A stretch of 64,000 nucleotides of DNA. Origin: Collinsella sp. TM10-22 (GTDB taxonomy: Bacteria > Actinomycetota > Coriobacteriia > Coriobacteriales > Coriobacteriaceae). The notes under the pieces were generated by a model that saw only the letters and a program-made list of their open reading frames with translations, did no database searches and had not been told where the DNA came from. The stretch's first letter is position 1, and each line of letters starts with the position of its first letter. Shown in pieces: positions 16,485-25,484 of the stretch. The translations under genes were made by a program, and so were the position numbers. The stretch covers positions 248,001 to 312,000 of the forward strand of contig NZ_QSOC01000002.1 in assembly GCF_003466125.1 (NCBI RefSeq), read 5' to 3'.

Positions 16485-17273
16485 TTACATTTCTCCGCCC
16501 TGCAGGGAGCACCAAGCACCTTGCGCGTCCGTGGTGAGAATCACCGGACCGTCATTGGTAATGGCGACGGTGTTCTCGTAGTGCGCGGCGGGCAGGTGAT
16601 CGTTGGTCGTAACAATCCAACCGTCGGAGCCCGAGCTCACATGGTTGGAACCCATCGTAACCATCGGCTCAATGGCAATGACCATGCCGGTCTGGAGGCG
16701 CACGCCCCTCCCCTTCTTTCCATAGTTAGGAACGTTGGGGTCCTCGTGCATCACACGGCCAATGCCATGGCCCACATAGTCGCGAAGCACGCCGTAACCG
16801 TGAGACTCAGCGAGGGACTGAACGGCATAACCGACGTCGCCGATATGGTTACCGGGAACAGCCTGCTCGATGGCAGCCTTAAGGCAATCGCGCGTAACCT
16901 CGCACAGGGCCTTGGCCTCAGGCGTAGGGGTGCCGACGAAAAACGTCCAAGCGTTATCGCCAACCCAACCGTCGACAACGGCTCCCGTATCGATGGAGAT
17001 GATATCGCCATCGCGCAGGATCATGTCGGGGTTGGGAATACCGTGGACCACAGCATCGTTGATCGATGCGCAAATAGTCCCCGGGAACCCGCCGTATCCC
17101 TTAAAGGCAGGGGTGCCGCCATGCATGCGGATAATCTGCTCCGCGAGCTGATCGAGCTCAAAAGTCGAAACGCCGGGGCGCACCATGGCTCCAACGTGGC
17201 GGAGCGCCATCTTAGATAGCGCTCCTGCCTTCTTCATCTGCTCGATTTGCGTTGCAGACTTAATCTTGATCAT
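16485..17273 (-). CDS. map: Methionine aminopeptidase, type I
   Basis: A 262-residue metalloprotease that removes initiator methionine from new proteins. The metal ligands are in VHGIPN (His), SIDTGAVVDGWVGDNAWTF (two Asp, residues about 100 and 111), GHGIG (His) and the Glu of IEPMV plus the late Glu near AVAITND. It overlaps adk by four bases (ATGA), indicating translational coupling. Confidence 0.96.
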   Translation of the reverse strand: MIKIKSATQIEQMKKAGALSKMALRHVGAMVRPGVSTFELDQLAEQIIRMHGGTPAFKGYGGFPGTICASINDAVVHGIPNPDMILRDGDIISIDTGAVVDGWVGDNAWTFFVGTPTPEAKALCEVTRDCLKAAIEQAVPGNHIGDVGYAVQSLAESHGYGVLRDYVGHGIGRVMHEDPNVPNYGKKGRGVRLQTGMVIAIEPMVTMGSNHVSSGSDGWIVTTNDHLPAAHYENTVAITNDGPVILTTDAQGAWCSLQGGEM

Positions 17274-17896
17274 AGACCGAGGACCTCTTTGACATCCCCG
17301 TACACGGTCTCGCGAGCCTGGTCACCGTTGACCGACTTGAGCAGACCCTGGCCACGATAGTAGTCGACGAGCGGGCTCGTGGACTTCTCGTAGACGTCGA
17401 GACGGTTCTTGATGGTCTCGGGCTTGTCGTCGTCGCGCTGATACATCTCGCCGGCGCACTTGGGGCAGGTAGCATCGGCAGCGGTGCCGGTGTAACCGCA
17501 GGCGCGGCAGGTGCGACGCGAAGACAGACGATCGATAATGACCTCGGGGGCCACGTCGACCAGAAGGGCGCAGTCGATCTCGCGACCCATGGTGGAGAGC
17601 TCGGAATCGAGCGTCACGGCCTGGGCGGTGTTGCGCGGGAAGCCGTCGAGGATGAAACCCTGCTGGGCATCATCGGCGGCAAGACGCTCCTTGACAAGAT
17701 CGATCACGAGCTGGTCGGGAACGAGCTCGCCAGCGTCCATGTACTTCTTAGCCTGAATACCAAGCTCGGTGCCGCCCTTGACGGCAGCACGCAGCAGGTC
17801 GCCCGTGGAAATGTGAGCGACGCCAAACTCGGCGACGAGCTCCTGTGCGACGGTGCCCTTACCGGCACCCGGAGCTCCGAGCAATACGAGGTTCAT
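17270..17896 (-). CDS. adk: Adenylate kinase (zinc-lid type)
   Basis: A 208-residue enzyme converting ATP and AMP to two ADP. The P-loop GAPGAGKGT is at residues 7-15, and FPRNTAQA lies in the AMP-binding part. The lid carries four cysteines (CRACGYTG...CPKC), so it binds structural zinc as in Gram-positive forms. ATG at 17896 has GAGGAGG seven bases upstream; a TTG six bases earlier is less likely. Confidence 0.96.
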   Translation of the reverse strand: MNLVLLGAPGAGKGTVAQELVAEFGVAHISTGDLLRAAVKGGTELGIQAKKYMDAGELVPDQLVIDLVKERLAADDAQQGFILDGFPRNTAQAVTLDSELSTMGREIDCALLVDVAPEVIIDRLSSRRTCRACGYTGTAADATCPKCAGEMYQRDDDKPETIKNRLDVYEKSTSPLVDYYRGQGLLKSVNGDQARETVYGDVKEVLGL

Positions 17897-17914
17897 GAGC
17901 AATCCTCCTCTAGC

Positions 17915-19201
17915 CTATTTAAAGAATCCATCGTAATCATACATCTTGATCTGGCCTTCGAGCTTATCGACCGTGTCGAGCACGACGCCGACCATGATGA
18001 GGATGGACGTGCCGCCAAATGCCTGGATCAGCTGGTTACCCGTGAAAGAGAAGATGATCGAAGGCACGATGGCGATGAGCGCCAAAAAGACAGCGCTGGG
18101 AAGCGTGATCTTGTTGAGCGCGTTCTTGATGTAGGCCGCGGTAGCTCTACCCGGACGCACGCCCGGAATAAAGCCGCCCTGCTTCTTAAGGTTGTCTGCC
18201 GTGTCATCGGGGTTGAACACCATGGAGGTGTAGAAGTATGCGAAGAACACGATGAGGACAACATTAAGCACCCAGTTGAGCCAACCGGTCGAAAGCGCAG
18301 AGGCAACTGCCTGAATCCAGCCGATGCCAGGGAAGAACACGGCAATCTGAGCCGGGAAGTACAGCAGCGCCGAAGCGAAGATGATCGGCACGACGCCCGC
18401 GGTGTTGACCTTGATGGGCAGGTAGGTGGTCTGGCCACCCATCATGCGACGACCCACAACGCGCTTAGCGTAGGAGACCGGAATGCGGCGCTGGCCGCGC
18501 TCAAGGAAAACAATCAGCGGGATAACCAGCAAGATGATGGCGCAGATGATCACCATGGTGATGATGCCACCGGCATTGCCCTCGGTGCTGGAGAAGATCG
18601 CCTGCGGCAGACCGGCCATGATGTTCGCAAAGATGATCAGCGACATGCCATTGCCGATACCGCGCTGGGTGATGAGCTCACCAATCCACATGATCAGCAT
18701 GGCGCCCGCGGTGAGCGTGCCGACGATCATGAGGTCGAAGATGATCTCGGGAGCGCCGGCGCCAGTAAAGCTGATGCCGAAGCTCTTAAAGAGGAAGAGG
18801 TAACCCACGGAGTTGAGGATTGCCAGAGCCAGGGTGAGGTAACGCGAATACTGCGTAATCTTGGTCTGACCGACCTCGCCCTCGCGGGCAAGCTCATGCA
18901 GGGAAGGCACAACGGCCTGGAGCATCTGGAGGATGATCGAGCTGGTGATGTAAGGCATGATGCCCAGGGAGAACACCGACACATAGCTCAACGCGCCGCC
19001 AGAGAAAAGATTCAGGAGGGCCATAGCACCTGCGGCGACCGAATTGTTATCGGTCGAGAAAAGGCCCAGCATCCCCTGGAAGGGAATGCCGGGCACAGGA
19101 ACGTGCGCACCAATGCGGTACACGACGAGCATAGCTATGGTAAAAAGAATCTTTTCACGCAATTCTTTGATGCGGAAAGCATTCTTAAGACCATTTAGCA
19201 C
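17915..19201 (-). CDS. secY: Protein translocase subunit SecY
   Basis: A 428-residue ten-helix membrane channel for protein export. The conserved start ([21 protein letters not shown]), the plug-region [20 protein letters not shown] and the cytoplasmic loop [10 protein letters not shown] are visible. A GTG at 19201 overlaps the end of rplO by seven bases, so the two are probably translationally coupled. Confidence 0.97.
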   Translation of the reverse strand: MLNGLKNAFRIKELREKILFTIAMLVVYRIGAHVPVPGIPFQGMLGLFSTDNNSVAAGAMALLNLFSGGALSYVSVFSLGIMPYITSSIILQMLQAVVPSLHELAREGEVGQTKITQYSRYLTLALAILNSVGYLFLFKSFGISFTGAGAPEIIFDLMIVGTLTAGAMLIMWIGELITQRGIGNGMSLIIFANIMAGLPQAIFSSTEGNAGGIITMVIICAIILLVIPLIVFLERGQRRIPVSYAKRVVGRRMMGGQTTYLPIKVNTAGVVPIIFASALLYFPAQIAVFFPGIGWIQAVASALSTGWLNWVLNVVLIVFFAYFYTSMVFNPDDTADNLKKQGGFIPGVRPGRATAAYIKNALNKITLPSAVFLALIAIVPSIIFSFTGNQLIQAFGGTSILIMVGVVLDTVDKLEGQIKMYDYDGFFK

Positions 19202-19644
19202 GGCAGCTCGACCTTTCCGCCAGCGGCCTCGATCTTGGCCTGCGCAGAAGCGCTGACCTTGTCGACCTTGACCGTGAACTTCTTGGTGAGCTCACCATTG
19301 CCGAGCACCTTGACGGGCTCGAACTCGCTCTTAGTGATGCGAGCGGCCTTAAGAGCGGCACCGTCGATCACAGCGCCGTCCTCGAACTTACGCTCGAGAC
19401 GCTCAACGTTAACAGCGGTGTACTCGATACGACGGGGGTTGCGGAAGCCCGGAAGCTTGGGCAGGCGCATAGCCAGCGGAGTCTGGCCACCCTCGAAGCC
19501 GGCACCCTTGGTGCCGCCAGAGCGGGAACCCTGGCCCTTCTGACCGCGGCCAGAAGTGGTGCCGTGACCCGAAGAATTGCCACGGCCGACGCGCTTGCGG
19601 TTCTTGGTGGAACCGGGCGCGGGAGTAAGATCGTGAAGCTGCAT
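19195..19644 (-). CDS. rplO: 50S ribosomal protein L15
   Basis: A 149-residue protein with a long basic, Gly-rich N-terminal extension ([22 protein letters not shown]) that threads into 23S rRNA, and a globular C-terminus. It follows rpmD by three bases and ends within the start of secY. Confidence 0.96.
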   Translation of the reverse strand: MQLHDLTPAPGSTKNRKRVGRGNSSGHGTTSGRGQKGQGSRSGGTKGAGFEGGQTPLAMRLPKLPGFRNPRRIEYTAVNVERLERKFEDGAVIDGAALKAARITKSEFEPVKVLGNGELTKKFTVKVDKVSASAQAKIEAAGGKVELPC

Positions 19645-19647
19645 TTG

Positions 19648-19830
19648 CTACTCCTCTACAATCTCGACAAGGTGCTTGACCTTGAAGATCATGCCGCGGA
19701 CGGACTCGTTGTCAGCAATCTCGCGAACCTCGCGGATCCTGTGGAGACCGAGGGCACGGACAGTACGGACCTGGTCCTGCTTGCAACCGTTGGTGCTGCG
19801 GACCTGCTTGATCTTGATGGTGTCAGCCAT
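19648..19830 (-). CDS. rpmD: 50S ribosomal protein L30
   Basis: A 60-residue protein with the IKQVRSTNGCKQDQVRTVRALGL core typical of bacterial L30 (read in two parts). Its neighbours rpsE (two bases upstream) and rplO fix the identity. Confidence 0.95.
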   Translation of the reverse strand: MADTIKIKQVRSTNGCKQDQVRTVRALGLHRIREVREIADNESVRGMIFKVKHLVEIVEE

Positions 19831-19832
19831 GC

Positions 19833-20357
19833 TTAGTTCTCCTTACCGACGAACATCTCGGAGACCGTCAGGCCACGGCGAGCCGCGACGTCCTCAGGGC
19901 TGGAGAGCTCCTTGAGGCCCTCGACGGCAGCCTTGATGATGTTGAGGCCGTTGTCGGTACCGAGGGACTTGGACAGGACGTTCTTGATGCCAGCAAGCTC
20001 GAAGAGGGGACGCACAGCGCCGCCGGCGATAACGCCGGTACCCTCGACAGCGGGCTTGATGATGATGCGGCCGGCACCAAAGTGGCCGAGAACCTCGTGC
20101 GGGATGGTGCCCTGCTCGGTCACCGGCACGTGGAACATGTTCTTCTTGGCATCGAGAGACGCCTTGGAGATGGCCAGGGGCACCTCAGCGGACTTGCCCA
20201 TGCCAACGCCGACGTTGCCCTTGCCGTCGCCAACGACGACGAGAGCGACGAGGCTCATGCGACGACCACCCTTGACGGTCTTCGACACGCGGTTGATGTA
20301 AACGACGCGCTCCTCGAACTCGGAGGCCTCGCGCTGCTGCTTCTGATTACGAGCCAT
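19833..20357 (-). CDS. rpsE: 30S ribosomal protein S5
   Basis: A 174-residue protein with the double-stranded RNA-binding fold ([18 protein letters not shown], residues 16-33) and the C-terminal segment [18 protein letters not shown]. It acts in decoding fidelity. It follows rplR by 14 bases. Confidence 0.97.
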   Translation of the reverse strand: MARNQKQQREASEFEERVVYINRVSKTVKGGRRMSLVALVVVGDGKGNVGVGMGKSAEVPLAISKASLDAKKNMFHVPVTEQGTIPHEVLGHFGAGRIIIKPAVEGTGVIAGGAVRPLFELAGIKNVLSKSLGTDNGLNIIKAAVEGLKELSSPEDVAARRGLTVSEMFVGKEN

Positions 20358-20371
20358 GTGCTACATACCTC

Positions 20372-20740
20372 CTAGAACTCGAGACCGGCGGCACGAGCAC
20401 CGTCGGCGAGGGCCTTGACGCGGCCATGGTAGATACGGCCACCGCGATCGAAGGCGACCTTGGTGATGCCGGCCTCGATGGCGCGCTTGCCAACGAGCTG
20501 ACCGACCTTCTCCGCAGCCTCCTTGTTCGAGGTGTGGGTGCCCTTGAACTCGGCCTCGAGGGTCGAAGCAGAGACGAGCGTCAGGCTGGAGCCCTTGCTG
20601 TCGTCGATGATCTGGGCATAGATGTTGGCGTTAGTGCGGGTCACGCGAAGACGCGGACGCTCGGCGGTACCCGAGACCTTGCCGCGAACACGACGCTGAC
20701 GACGCTTGAGGCCTTCCAGCTTCGCCTTATGCTTGTTCAT
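20372..20740 (-). CDS. rplR: 50S ribosomal protein L18
   Basis: A 122-residue 5S rRNA-binding protein with [20 protein letters not shown] and the C-terminal [20 protein letters not shown] 75-base gap with a small hairpin separates it from rplF. Confidence 0.96.
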   Translation of the reverse strand: MNKHKAKLEGLKRRQRRVRGKVSGTAERPRLRVTRTNANIYAQIIDDSKGSSLTLVSASTLEAEFKGTHTSNKEAAEKVGQLVGKRAIEAGITKVAFDRGGRIYHGRVKALADGARAAGLEF

Positions 20741-20768
20741 ACGTAAACTCCTAAAAAGGTTGATCTTG

Positions 20769-20790
20769 CCAGCACCTGACGGGGTGCTGG
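20769..20790 (-). promoter_or_regulatory. Hairpin between rplF and rplR
   Basis: CCAGCACC and GGTGCTGG form a perfect 8-bp stem with a six-base loop in the rplF-rplR gap. It has no T-run, so an mRNA-processing or translation-control hairpin is more likely than a terminator. Confidence 0.4.
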
Positions 20791-20815
20791 TCTTATGCGA
20801 GTGAGTCGGTTACGA

Positions 20816-21352
20816 CTACTTGGCGGCCTTACCCAGCTTGCGGCGGATGTGCTCGCCAACGTAGTGGATACCCTTGCCCTTGTAAGGCTCGGGAGGACGA
20901 TGGCCGCGGATCTCAGCGGCGATCTGACCGACCTGCTGCTTGTTGATACCCTTGACGTTCACGTGGGTGTTGTCGGGAACCTCGAAGGTGATGCCCTCGG
21001 GAGCCTCGACGATCACGGGGTGCGAGAAGCCCAGGGAGAACTCGAGGTTCTTGCCCTTCTGCTGCACGCGGTAACCGACGCCGGCGAGCTCGAGCTTCTT
21101 CTCGAAGCCCTCGGAAACGCCAACAACCATGTTGTGGATGAGGGCGCGGGTGAGGCCGTGGCGGGCACGGGTCTCACGCTCGTCGTCGGGACGGGAAACG
21201 GTGAGGACGTTGTCCTCGACGTTGATAGCGAGCTTCTCAAAGACATCGAGCTCGAGCTGGCCCTTGGGGCCCTTGACGACAACGTTGTTGCCGTTGACTG
21301 CCACTTCGACTCCGGCGGGAATCTGGACAGGCTTATTACCGATACGAGACAC
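20816..21352 (-). CDS. rplF: 50S ribosomal protein L6
   Basis: A 178-residue protein with two repeated L6 domains and the conserved C-terminal [19 protein letters not shown]. It binds near the factor-binding site. It lies 33 bases after rpsH. Confidence 0.97.
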   Translation of the reverse strand: MSRIGNKPVQIPAGVEVAVNGNNVVVKGPKGQLELDVFEKLAINVEDNVLTVSRPDDERETRARHGLTRALIHNMVVGVSEGFEKKLELAGVGYRVQQKGKNLEFSLGFSHPVIVEAPEGITFEVPDNTHVNVKGINKQQVGQIAAEIRGHRPPEPYKGKGIHYVGEHIRRKLGKAAK

Positions 21353-21385
21353 GGTGATCTCCTTTCCTTCTACCTACCGAGCGAA

Positions 21386-21784
21386 TTACCAGACGTAAGC
21401 GATGATCTCGCCGCCGACGTTGTGCTTGCGAGCATCGCGGTCGGTCATGACGCCATGGCTGGTGGAAATAATGGCGGTACCAAGGCCACCGCGGACGCGG
21501 GGCATGTCGGCAACGCCGGTGTACTTACGCAGGCCCGGCTTGGAAATGCGGCGGATGCCGTTGATGACCTTAGCCTTCTTGGGACCATACTTAAGCGTGA
21601 TGTGCAGAGTCTTCTGGGGAACGGTGTCCTCGACATCGTAGCCCTCGATGTAGCCCTCCTCGTGCAGAACACGAGCGATCTCGACGAGCTTCTTGCTGCT
21701 CGGCATGGAGACCGTGGCCTTGTTCACAGAGTTAGCGTTACGGATGCGCGTAAGCATATCTGCGATCGGGTCTGTAAGGTTCAT
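21386..21784 (-). CDS. rpsH: 30S ribosomal protein S8
   Basis: A 132-residue primary 16S-binding protein with [18 protein letters not shown] and the C-terminal [22 protein letters not shown] (given in part). In E. coli S8 represses the spc operon at rplE. That is relevant because rplE here starts its own unit with a structured leader. Confidence 0.97.
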   Translation of the reverse strand: MNLTDPIADMLTRIRNANSVNKATVSMPSSKKLVEIARVLHEEGYIEGYDVEDTVPQKTLHITLKYGPKKAKVINGIRRISKPGLRKYTGVADMPRVRGGLGTAIISTSHGVMTDRDARKHNVGGEIIAYVW

Positions 21785-21903
21785 ACAGATTCTCCTTCGT
21801 TCTTGATGAACACGTGCTCTTGGTTCTTCGCCGCCCTTAACGGCAAAGCCTTTTTAGCGCGTTTTCCCTGTTCCAAACTGATGCTTGAAACGCTGGTAGT
21901 GAC

Positions 21904-22089
21904 TTACCAGCTGGCCTTCTTAACGCCGGGAAGCTCGCCCTTGAGTGCAAGCTCGCGGAAGCAGACACGGCACAGGCCGAACTTGCGGTACACAGAGTGC
22001 GGACGGCCGCAGCGCTGGCAGCGCGTGTACTCACGAGTAGAGAACTTCTGCTTGCGATTGCACTTGACGATCATCGATGTCTTAGCCAC
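21904..22089 (-). CDS. rpsZ: 30S ribosomal protein S14 type Z
   Basis: A 61-residue short S14 with two CxxC pairs ([20 protein letters not shown]) that bind zinc. This is the C+ form found in Gram-positives and Actinomycetota. The 119-base gap to rpsH shows nothing convincing. Confidence 0.96.
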   Translation of the reverse strand: MAKTSMIVKCNRKQKFSTREYTRCQRCGRPHSVYRKFGLCRVCFRELALKGELPGVKKASW

Positions 22090-22168
22090 TTATATCCTCC
22101 TCACATAGAGTATTGTTCGCCCCAAGCGCCGCCCCCTTGTGGGAACGGCGCTTATAGGGCAGGTGAAC

Positions 22169-22726
22169 CTATTTCTTGAACGGGAAACCGAAGGCGTCCA
22201 GAAGGGCCTTGGCCTCCTCATCGGTGTTGGCGGTGGTCACGAAAGTGATGTCCATACCACGCTGGTGATCGACGGAGTCGAAGTCAATCTCGGGGAAGAT
22301 GAGCTGCTCGGTGACGCCCATGGAGAAGTTACCACGGCCGTCAAAGCTCTTGGCGGAGATACCGCGGAAGTCGCGGATACGGGGGATCGCGACGGAGGTC
22401 AGACGATCGAAGAACTCCCACATACGGTCGCCACGCAGGGTAACCTTGCAGCCGATCGGCATACCAGCGCGCAGGCGGAAGGTAGCGATGGACTTGCGGG
22501 CACGGGTAATCATCGGCTGCTGGCCGGTGATGGCGCGCAGGTCGCGCACGGCACCGTCGATGGCCTTGGAATCGGTAGCGGCCTCGCCGACACCCATGTT
22601 CACGACGATCTTCTCAAACTTGGGGATCATCATGACGTTCTCGTACTGGAACTTGTCCTGAAGCTGCTGCTTGACCTCATTGTTGTACTTGGTCTTCAGA
22701 CGCGGCACATACTTCTCTTCTGCCAT
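22169..22726 (-). CDS. rplE: 50S ribosomal protein L5
   Basis: A 185-residue 5S rRNA-binding protein with [35 protein letters not shown], and the C-terminal FPFKK. It normally follows rplX by a few bases, but here rplX lies 36 kb away (58675). rplE is therefore the first gene of the distal unit and has its own leader. The ribosome-binding site is AAGGAG. Confidence 0.97.
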   Translation of the reverse strand: MAEEKYVPRLKTKYNNEVKQQLQDKFQYENVMMIPKFEKIVVNMGVGEAATDSKAIDGAVRDLRAITGQQPMITRARKSIATFRLRAGMPIGCKVTLRGDRMWEFFDRLTSVAIPRIRDFRGISAKSFDGRGNFSMGVTEQLIFPEIDFDSVDHQRGMDITFVTTANTDEEAKALLDAFGFPFKK

Positions 22727-22863
22727 TGTTCACTCCTTCTTGGGGTTTTAAGCACGGGGCGTGGCCACGATGGGTTGTCCTCGTGCCTCCTGGCTGCATC
22801 CGCGCCGCTCATGGCATTTCGCGGTTTGGACTCGACGCAGCAGGAGCCGACAAAACAATCGGT

Positions 22864-22892
22864 ACTATACGCGCATCGGGAGCGTATTACCA
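22864..22892 (-). promoter_or_regulatory. Candidate promoter for the split-off rplE unit
   Basis: On the minus strand TGGTAA (22887-22892) and TATAGT (22864-22869) are 17 bases apart. The RNA would carry a leader of about 130 bases before rplE. Two internal pairings are visible in that leader: CTCCTG...CTGC with GCAG...CAGGAG, and GCACG with CGTGC. No gene is seen in 22727-22954. Confidence 0.45.
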
Positions 22893-22954
22893 GAAAAACC
22901 TCGTCTGCCTGCACAACTCCACAACTCCCCCGCACAAATATGACCCGCATGTGC

Positions 22955-23040
22955 CAGGGGTAGCTAATTTGGGACGGGCTTTTTTAGCTCCCCTGCGACA
23001 AGGTAGCTAAAAAAGCCCCGTCCCAAATTAGCTACCCCTG
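22955..23040. repeat. Long inverted repeat, copy 1
   Basis: The left arm (22955-22992) and right arm (23002-23040) are inverted copies over about 37 bases, with one indel and a mismatch. The shared core reads GGGACGGGGC followed by a T-rich stretch and AGCTACC. A second copy with the same core is at 51953-52079. The right arm supplies the stop codon of the yqeB-like gene, so the element appears to have inserted at or trimmed that gene's 3' end. Confidence 0.8.
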
Positions 23041-24272
23041 GGATGCGAGTAGCGCTTGCGGGGGACGAGCTTGGTGCGGCGTAGGTGGATCATCTCGGCG
23101 GCGATGGAGATGGCGATCTCCTCGGGGCAGAGCGTCTCGATGTGCGCCGCGGGAATCTCGGAGGCCGCGTTGGTGTAGGTGACCTTACTCCCCTCCTCCA
23201 CCAGCGAAAGCCTGGGGCAGCCCGCAATGGTGCGGCGCGATTCCTCGCCATGGTACTCGGCAACGTCACCCTCGAGGGCTTGGATGACAAACGGTTCAAA
23301 GTCGATGACGAAGTCGCCGATACGTCGATACGCCAAGACGTCGGCAACCGACTGGAACAACGGCGTCTGGGTCGCGTCCAGGTGCAGATAGCACAGGCAG
23401 ATGGCTCCGCCGCAGATCATGCCGGTATCGGAGTTCTCGCCGCCCATGGTGTAGCGGACCAGACGCGATTTACCCCCGGCCAGCAGCTCGCGAGCCTCGT
23501 CCAGCGCAAAGAGCTCGATTTTGCCGCCGCCGACCGACGTCGCCTTGTCCGAAATATAGTTGATATAGCTGGCATCGCCGCGCGGGTCGACGTCGGCGCA
23601 TTTAAAGCCCTCAGTCACCTGCACGCCGTTCGCCAAAAGCGCGCGCAGGCAGCCGTCGATCTGAGTGCACATGGGCGTATCGCCCGCGTAGCCAATCACG
23701 TCTCCGGCGCTCACGATGTCGCCGATTGCGCGGTCGGACCGAAACACGCCGGCGGCGGGGCTGTGGATAACGCGCTCTTTGCCATATCCGGCGATGACGC
23801 CCGGCACGCCCGCGTTGGGCTGGGGCGAGCCCTGGGTAATGGCACGGCCCAGGAAATGCCCGCGCATGGTTTCGATCACGGCGTCGCAGTCAACCGGCGC
23901 GGCGAAGCCCGGTCCCACGGCAATAACGGCAGGCGCCATATCGCGCGTGGTACCCAGGTTGCGCTTGGCCAGAATCGCGTCGACCACAGCCGCAGGCTTC
24001 AGTTCGCCGAGCATCTGCGCCTGGGGGTCCACCACCACGGTGACATCCCCCGCCTCGGTAATCTCAAGCGCCTCGGCCGACGTCTGCGCCAAGCGGGCGC
24101 GAATGCCCTCGACCTGGACCTCGCCCAAGCGAATGGCCTCGCAAAAACTGATTGTGCGACGGATGCACGTGGGGACCGCGATATCGGCCATAACGACCGA
24201 CACGCCGACGCGCACCAAACGGGCAGCGACACCCGTGGCGATATCGCCGGCGCCGCGAACATAAACAAGCAT
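23028..24272 (-). CDS. yqeB: YqeB-XdhC fusion, selenium-dependent molybdenum hydroxylase accessory protein
   Basis: A 414-residue two-part protein. The N-terminal 250 residues match the EF2563/YqeB family (VYVRGAGDIATGVAARL at residues 3-19; AVIAVGPGFAAPVDCDAVIET), associated with selenium-dependent molybdenum hydroxylases. The C-terminal part is XdhC-like (DEARELLAGG, TGMICGGAICL, and PEEIAISIAAEMIHLRR), a family that matures and inserts the molybdenum cofactor. ATG at 24272 starts the clear homology but lacks a convincing ribosome-binding site. The last four residues and the stop come from an inverted-repeat element. Its likely client, the xdh gene at 43.8 kb, is broken. Confidence 0.75.
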   Translation of the reverse strand: MLVYVRGAGDIATGVAARLVRVGVSVVMADIAVPTCIRRTISFCEAIRLGEVQVEGIRARLAQTSAEALEITEAGDVTVVVDPQAQMLGELKPAAVVDAILAKRNLGTTRDMAPAVIAVGPGFAAPVDCDAVIETMRGHFLGRAITQGSPQPNAGVPGVIAGYGKERVIHSPAAGVFRSDRAIGDIVSAGDVIGYAGDTPMCTQIDGCLRALLANGVQVTEGFKCADVDPRGDASYINYISDKATSVGGGKIELFALDEARELLAGGKSRLVRYTMGGENSDTGMICGGAICLCYLHLDATQTPLFQSVADVLAYRRIGDFVIDFEPFVIQALEGDVAEYHGEESRRTIAGCPRLSLVEEGSKVTYTNAASEIPAAHIETLCPEEIAISIAAEMIHLRRTKLVPRKRYSHPRGS

Positions 24273-24319
24273 TCCCGGGACACATCCCTGTGCTACGGTT
24301 TGAGCAGAGCAAAAGCGGT

Positions 24320-24480
24320 TCAACCGCTAAGCAGCGACGATCCGCCATCCTTGCCCTTAAGCCCCATAAGGTCGGAAAAGAGACTCGCAGGGAACAGCAC
24401 CGGCGAGGCGGGTTCACCGTTTAGGGCAAGACGCACGGGCGCGACGCCGCCGTTGGCCTTAAAAGCGCTTATCCCACACG
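24320..24480 (-). pseudogene. 3' remnant of a MobA-like NTP-transferase (MocA/YgfJ type)
   Basis: Directly upstream of the yqeB-like gene, one frame encodes about 50 residues including VAPVRLALNGEPASPVLFP and LFSDLMGLKGKDGGSSLL, then TGA. This matches the end of molybdenum-cofactor cytidylyltransferase-like proteins. No start exists, and the frame runs into a terminator hairpin at 24491, so the 5' part is gone. It fits the molybdenum-hydroxylase setting. Confidence 0.55.
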
Positions 24481-24490
24481 CCCACGATGC

Positions 24491-24530
24491 AAAAAGGGGG
24501 CACCCCGCCGGGTGGCAGAGTGCCCCCTTT
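24491..24530 (-). terminator. Rho-independent terminator
   Basis: On the minus strand AAAGGGGGCAC pairs with GTGCCCCCTTT and is followed by more T. It sits after the gene remnant at 24554-24660, which it may once have served. Confidence 0.75.
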
Positions 24531-24553
24531 ACATGGTTTACCTCAACCCGGCT

Positions 24554-24660
24554 TTAGGCCTGGAACCAACGGGCGGCGTTGACCTCGCCGTGCTCGCAAG
24601 AGGCGCCTGAGATGTCGGCGGTCTTATAACGCAGCGACGCTTTCGTTATTTGCGAACAAG
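24554..24660 (-). pseudogene. C-terminal remnant of an unidentified gene
   Basis: A frame ending at TAA (24554-24556) reads SLRYKTADISGASCEHGE then VNAARWFQA. Its codon choice is like the neighbouring genes, and a terminator follows, but no start codon is present upstream. I do not recognise the family. It is either a relic left by a deletion or chance. Confidence 0.35.
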
Positions 24661-24708
24661 TGGGGTTTATGGCACAGTGAGCCCAAACTAATTTTTAGGA
24701 AGGCACCC

Positions 24709-25362
24709 ATGACCCCCGCACAGATTGAGTTCTACAAGCGCCTTGCACACGGTCTGGCGCTCCAATTTGGCCCCAACTGCGAAGTCGTCGTCCACGATCT
24801 GGAAACCGAGGACGTGGACCACTCCATCGTAGTGATCGAAAACGGCCACGTCAGCGGGCGCAAACTGGGTGACTGCCCCAGCCATATCGTGTTTGAGTCC
24901 ATGCACGAGGGCACCACCGACGTGCACGACCGCGAGCCATACCTCACCAAAACCACCGATGGCAAGCTGCTCAAATCGTCGACGATCTTTATCCGCAACG
25001 ACGAGGGCAAGCCCGTCGGCATTTTGGGCATCAACTTTGACATTACGCTTATGAAGGCTTTTGAGCGTTCGCTCGACGCCTTTACCGGCACCGGCGGCAC
25101 GGGCTACACCGAGCCCGAGCCCATTACCAAGAACATCGGCAACCTGCTCGAGGACCTGCTGCACGAGTGCGAGCAGTTTGTGGGCAAGCCCGCGGCGCTC
25201 ATGACCAAAGACGAGCGTATTCGTGCCATTGGCTACCTCGACCGTCGCGGCGCCTTCCTCATTTCAAAGTCGAGCGAGCGCGCCTGCGAGTTCTTTGGCA
25301 TCTCCAAATACAGCTTCTATAGCTACCTCAACGAGGCCAAGGCGGCGGCCGGCGACAAATAG
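24709..25362 (+). CDS. YheO-type PAS/HTH transcriptional regulator
   Basis: A 217-residue regulator with an N-terminal YheO-like PAS domain (FGPNCEVVVHDLET, residues 18-31; GKPVGILGINFDI) and a C-terminal helix-turn-helix (RRGAFLISKSSERACEFFGI then SKYSFYSYL). The layout matches DauR/YheO. ATG at 24709 has AGGAAGG upstream, and a TTGCGA sequence about 65 bases upstream may be a -35. A second member of the family is at 51279. The ligand is unknown. Confidence 0.85.
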   Translation: MTPAQIEFYKRLAHGLALQFGPNCEVVVHDLETEDVDHSIVVIENGHVSGRKLGDCPSHIVFESMHEGTTDVHDREPYLTKTTDGKLLKSSTIFIRNDEGKPVGILGINFDITLMKAFERSLDAFTGTGGTGYTEPEPITKNIGNLLEDLLHECEQFVGKPAALMTKDERIRAIGYLDRRGAFLISKSSERACEFFGISKYSFYSYLNEAKAAAGDK

Positions 25363-25484
25363 TCAGCGCGCCTGCACCCCTCCCCTTTTTGGGCGCGAGT
25401 TCTGGAAAGCATGAATCCAAGACCGAGCCGCTTGGGAAGTTCCATATAATCGATGTCATTGGTATTTCGAAAGGGTGGAACAGA

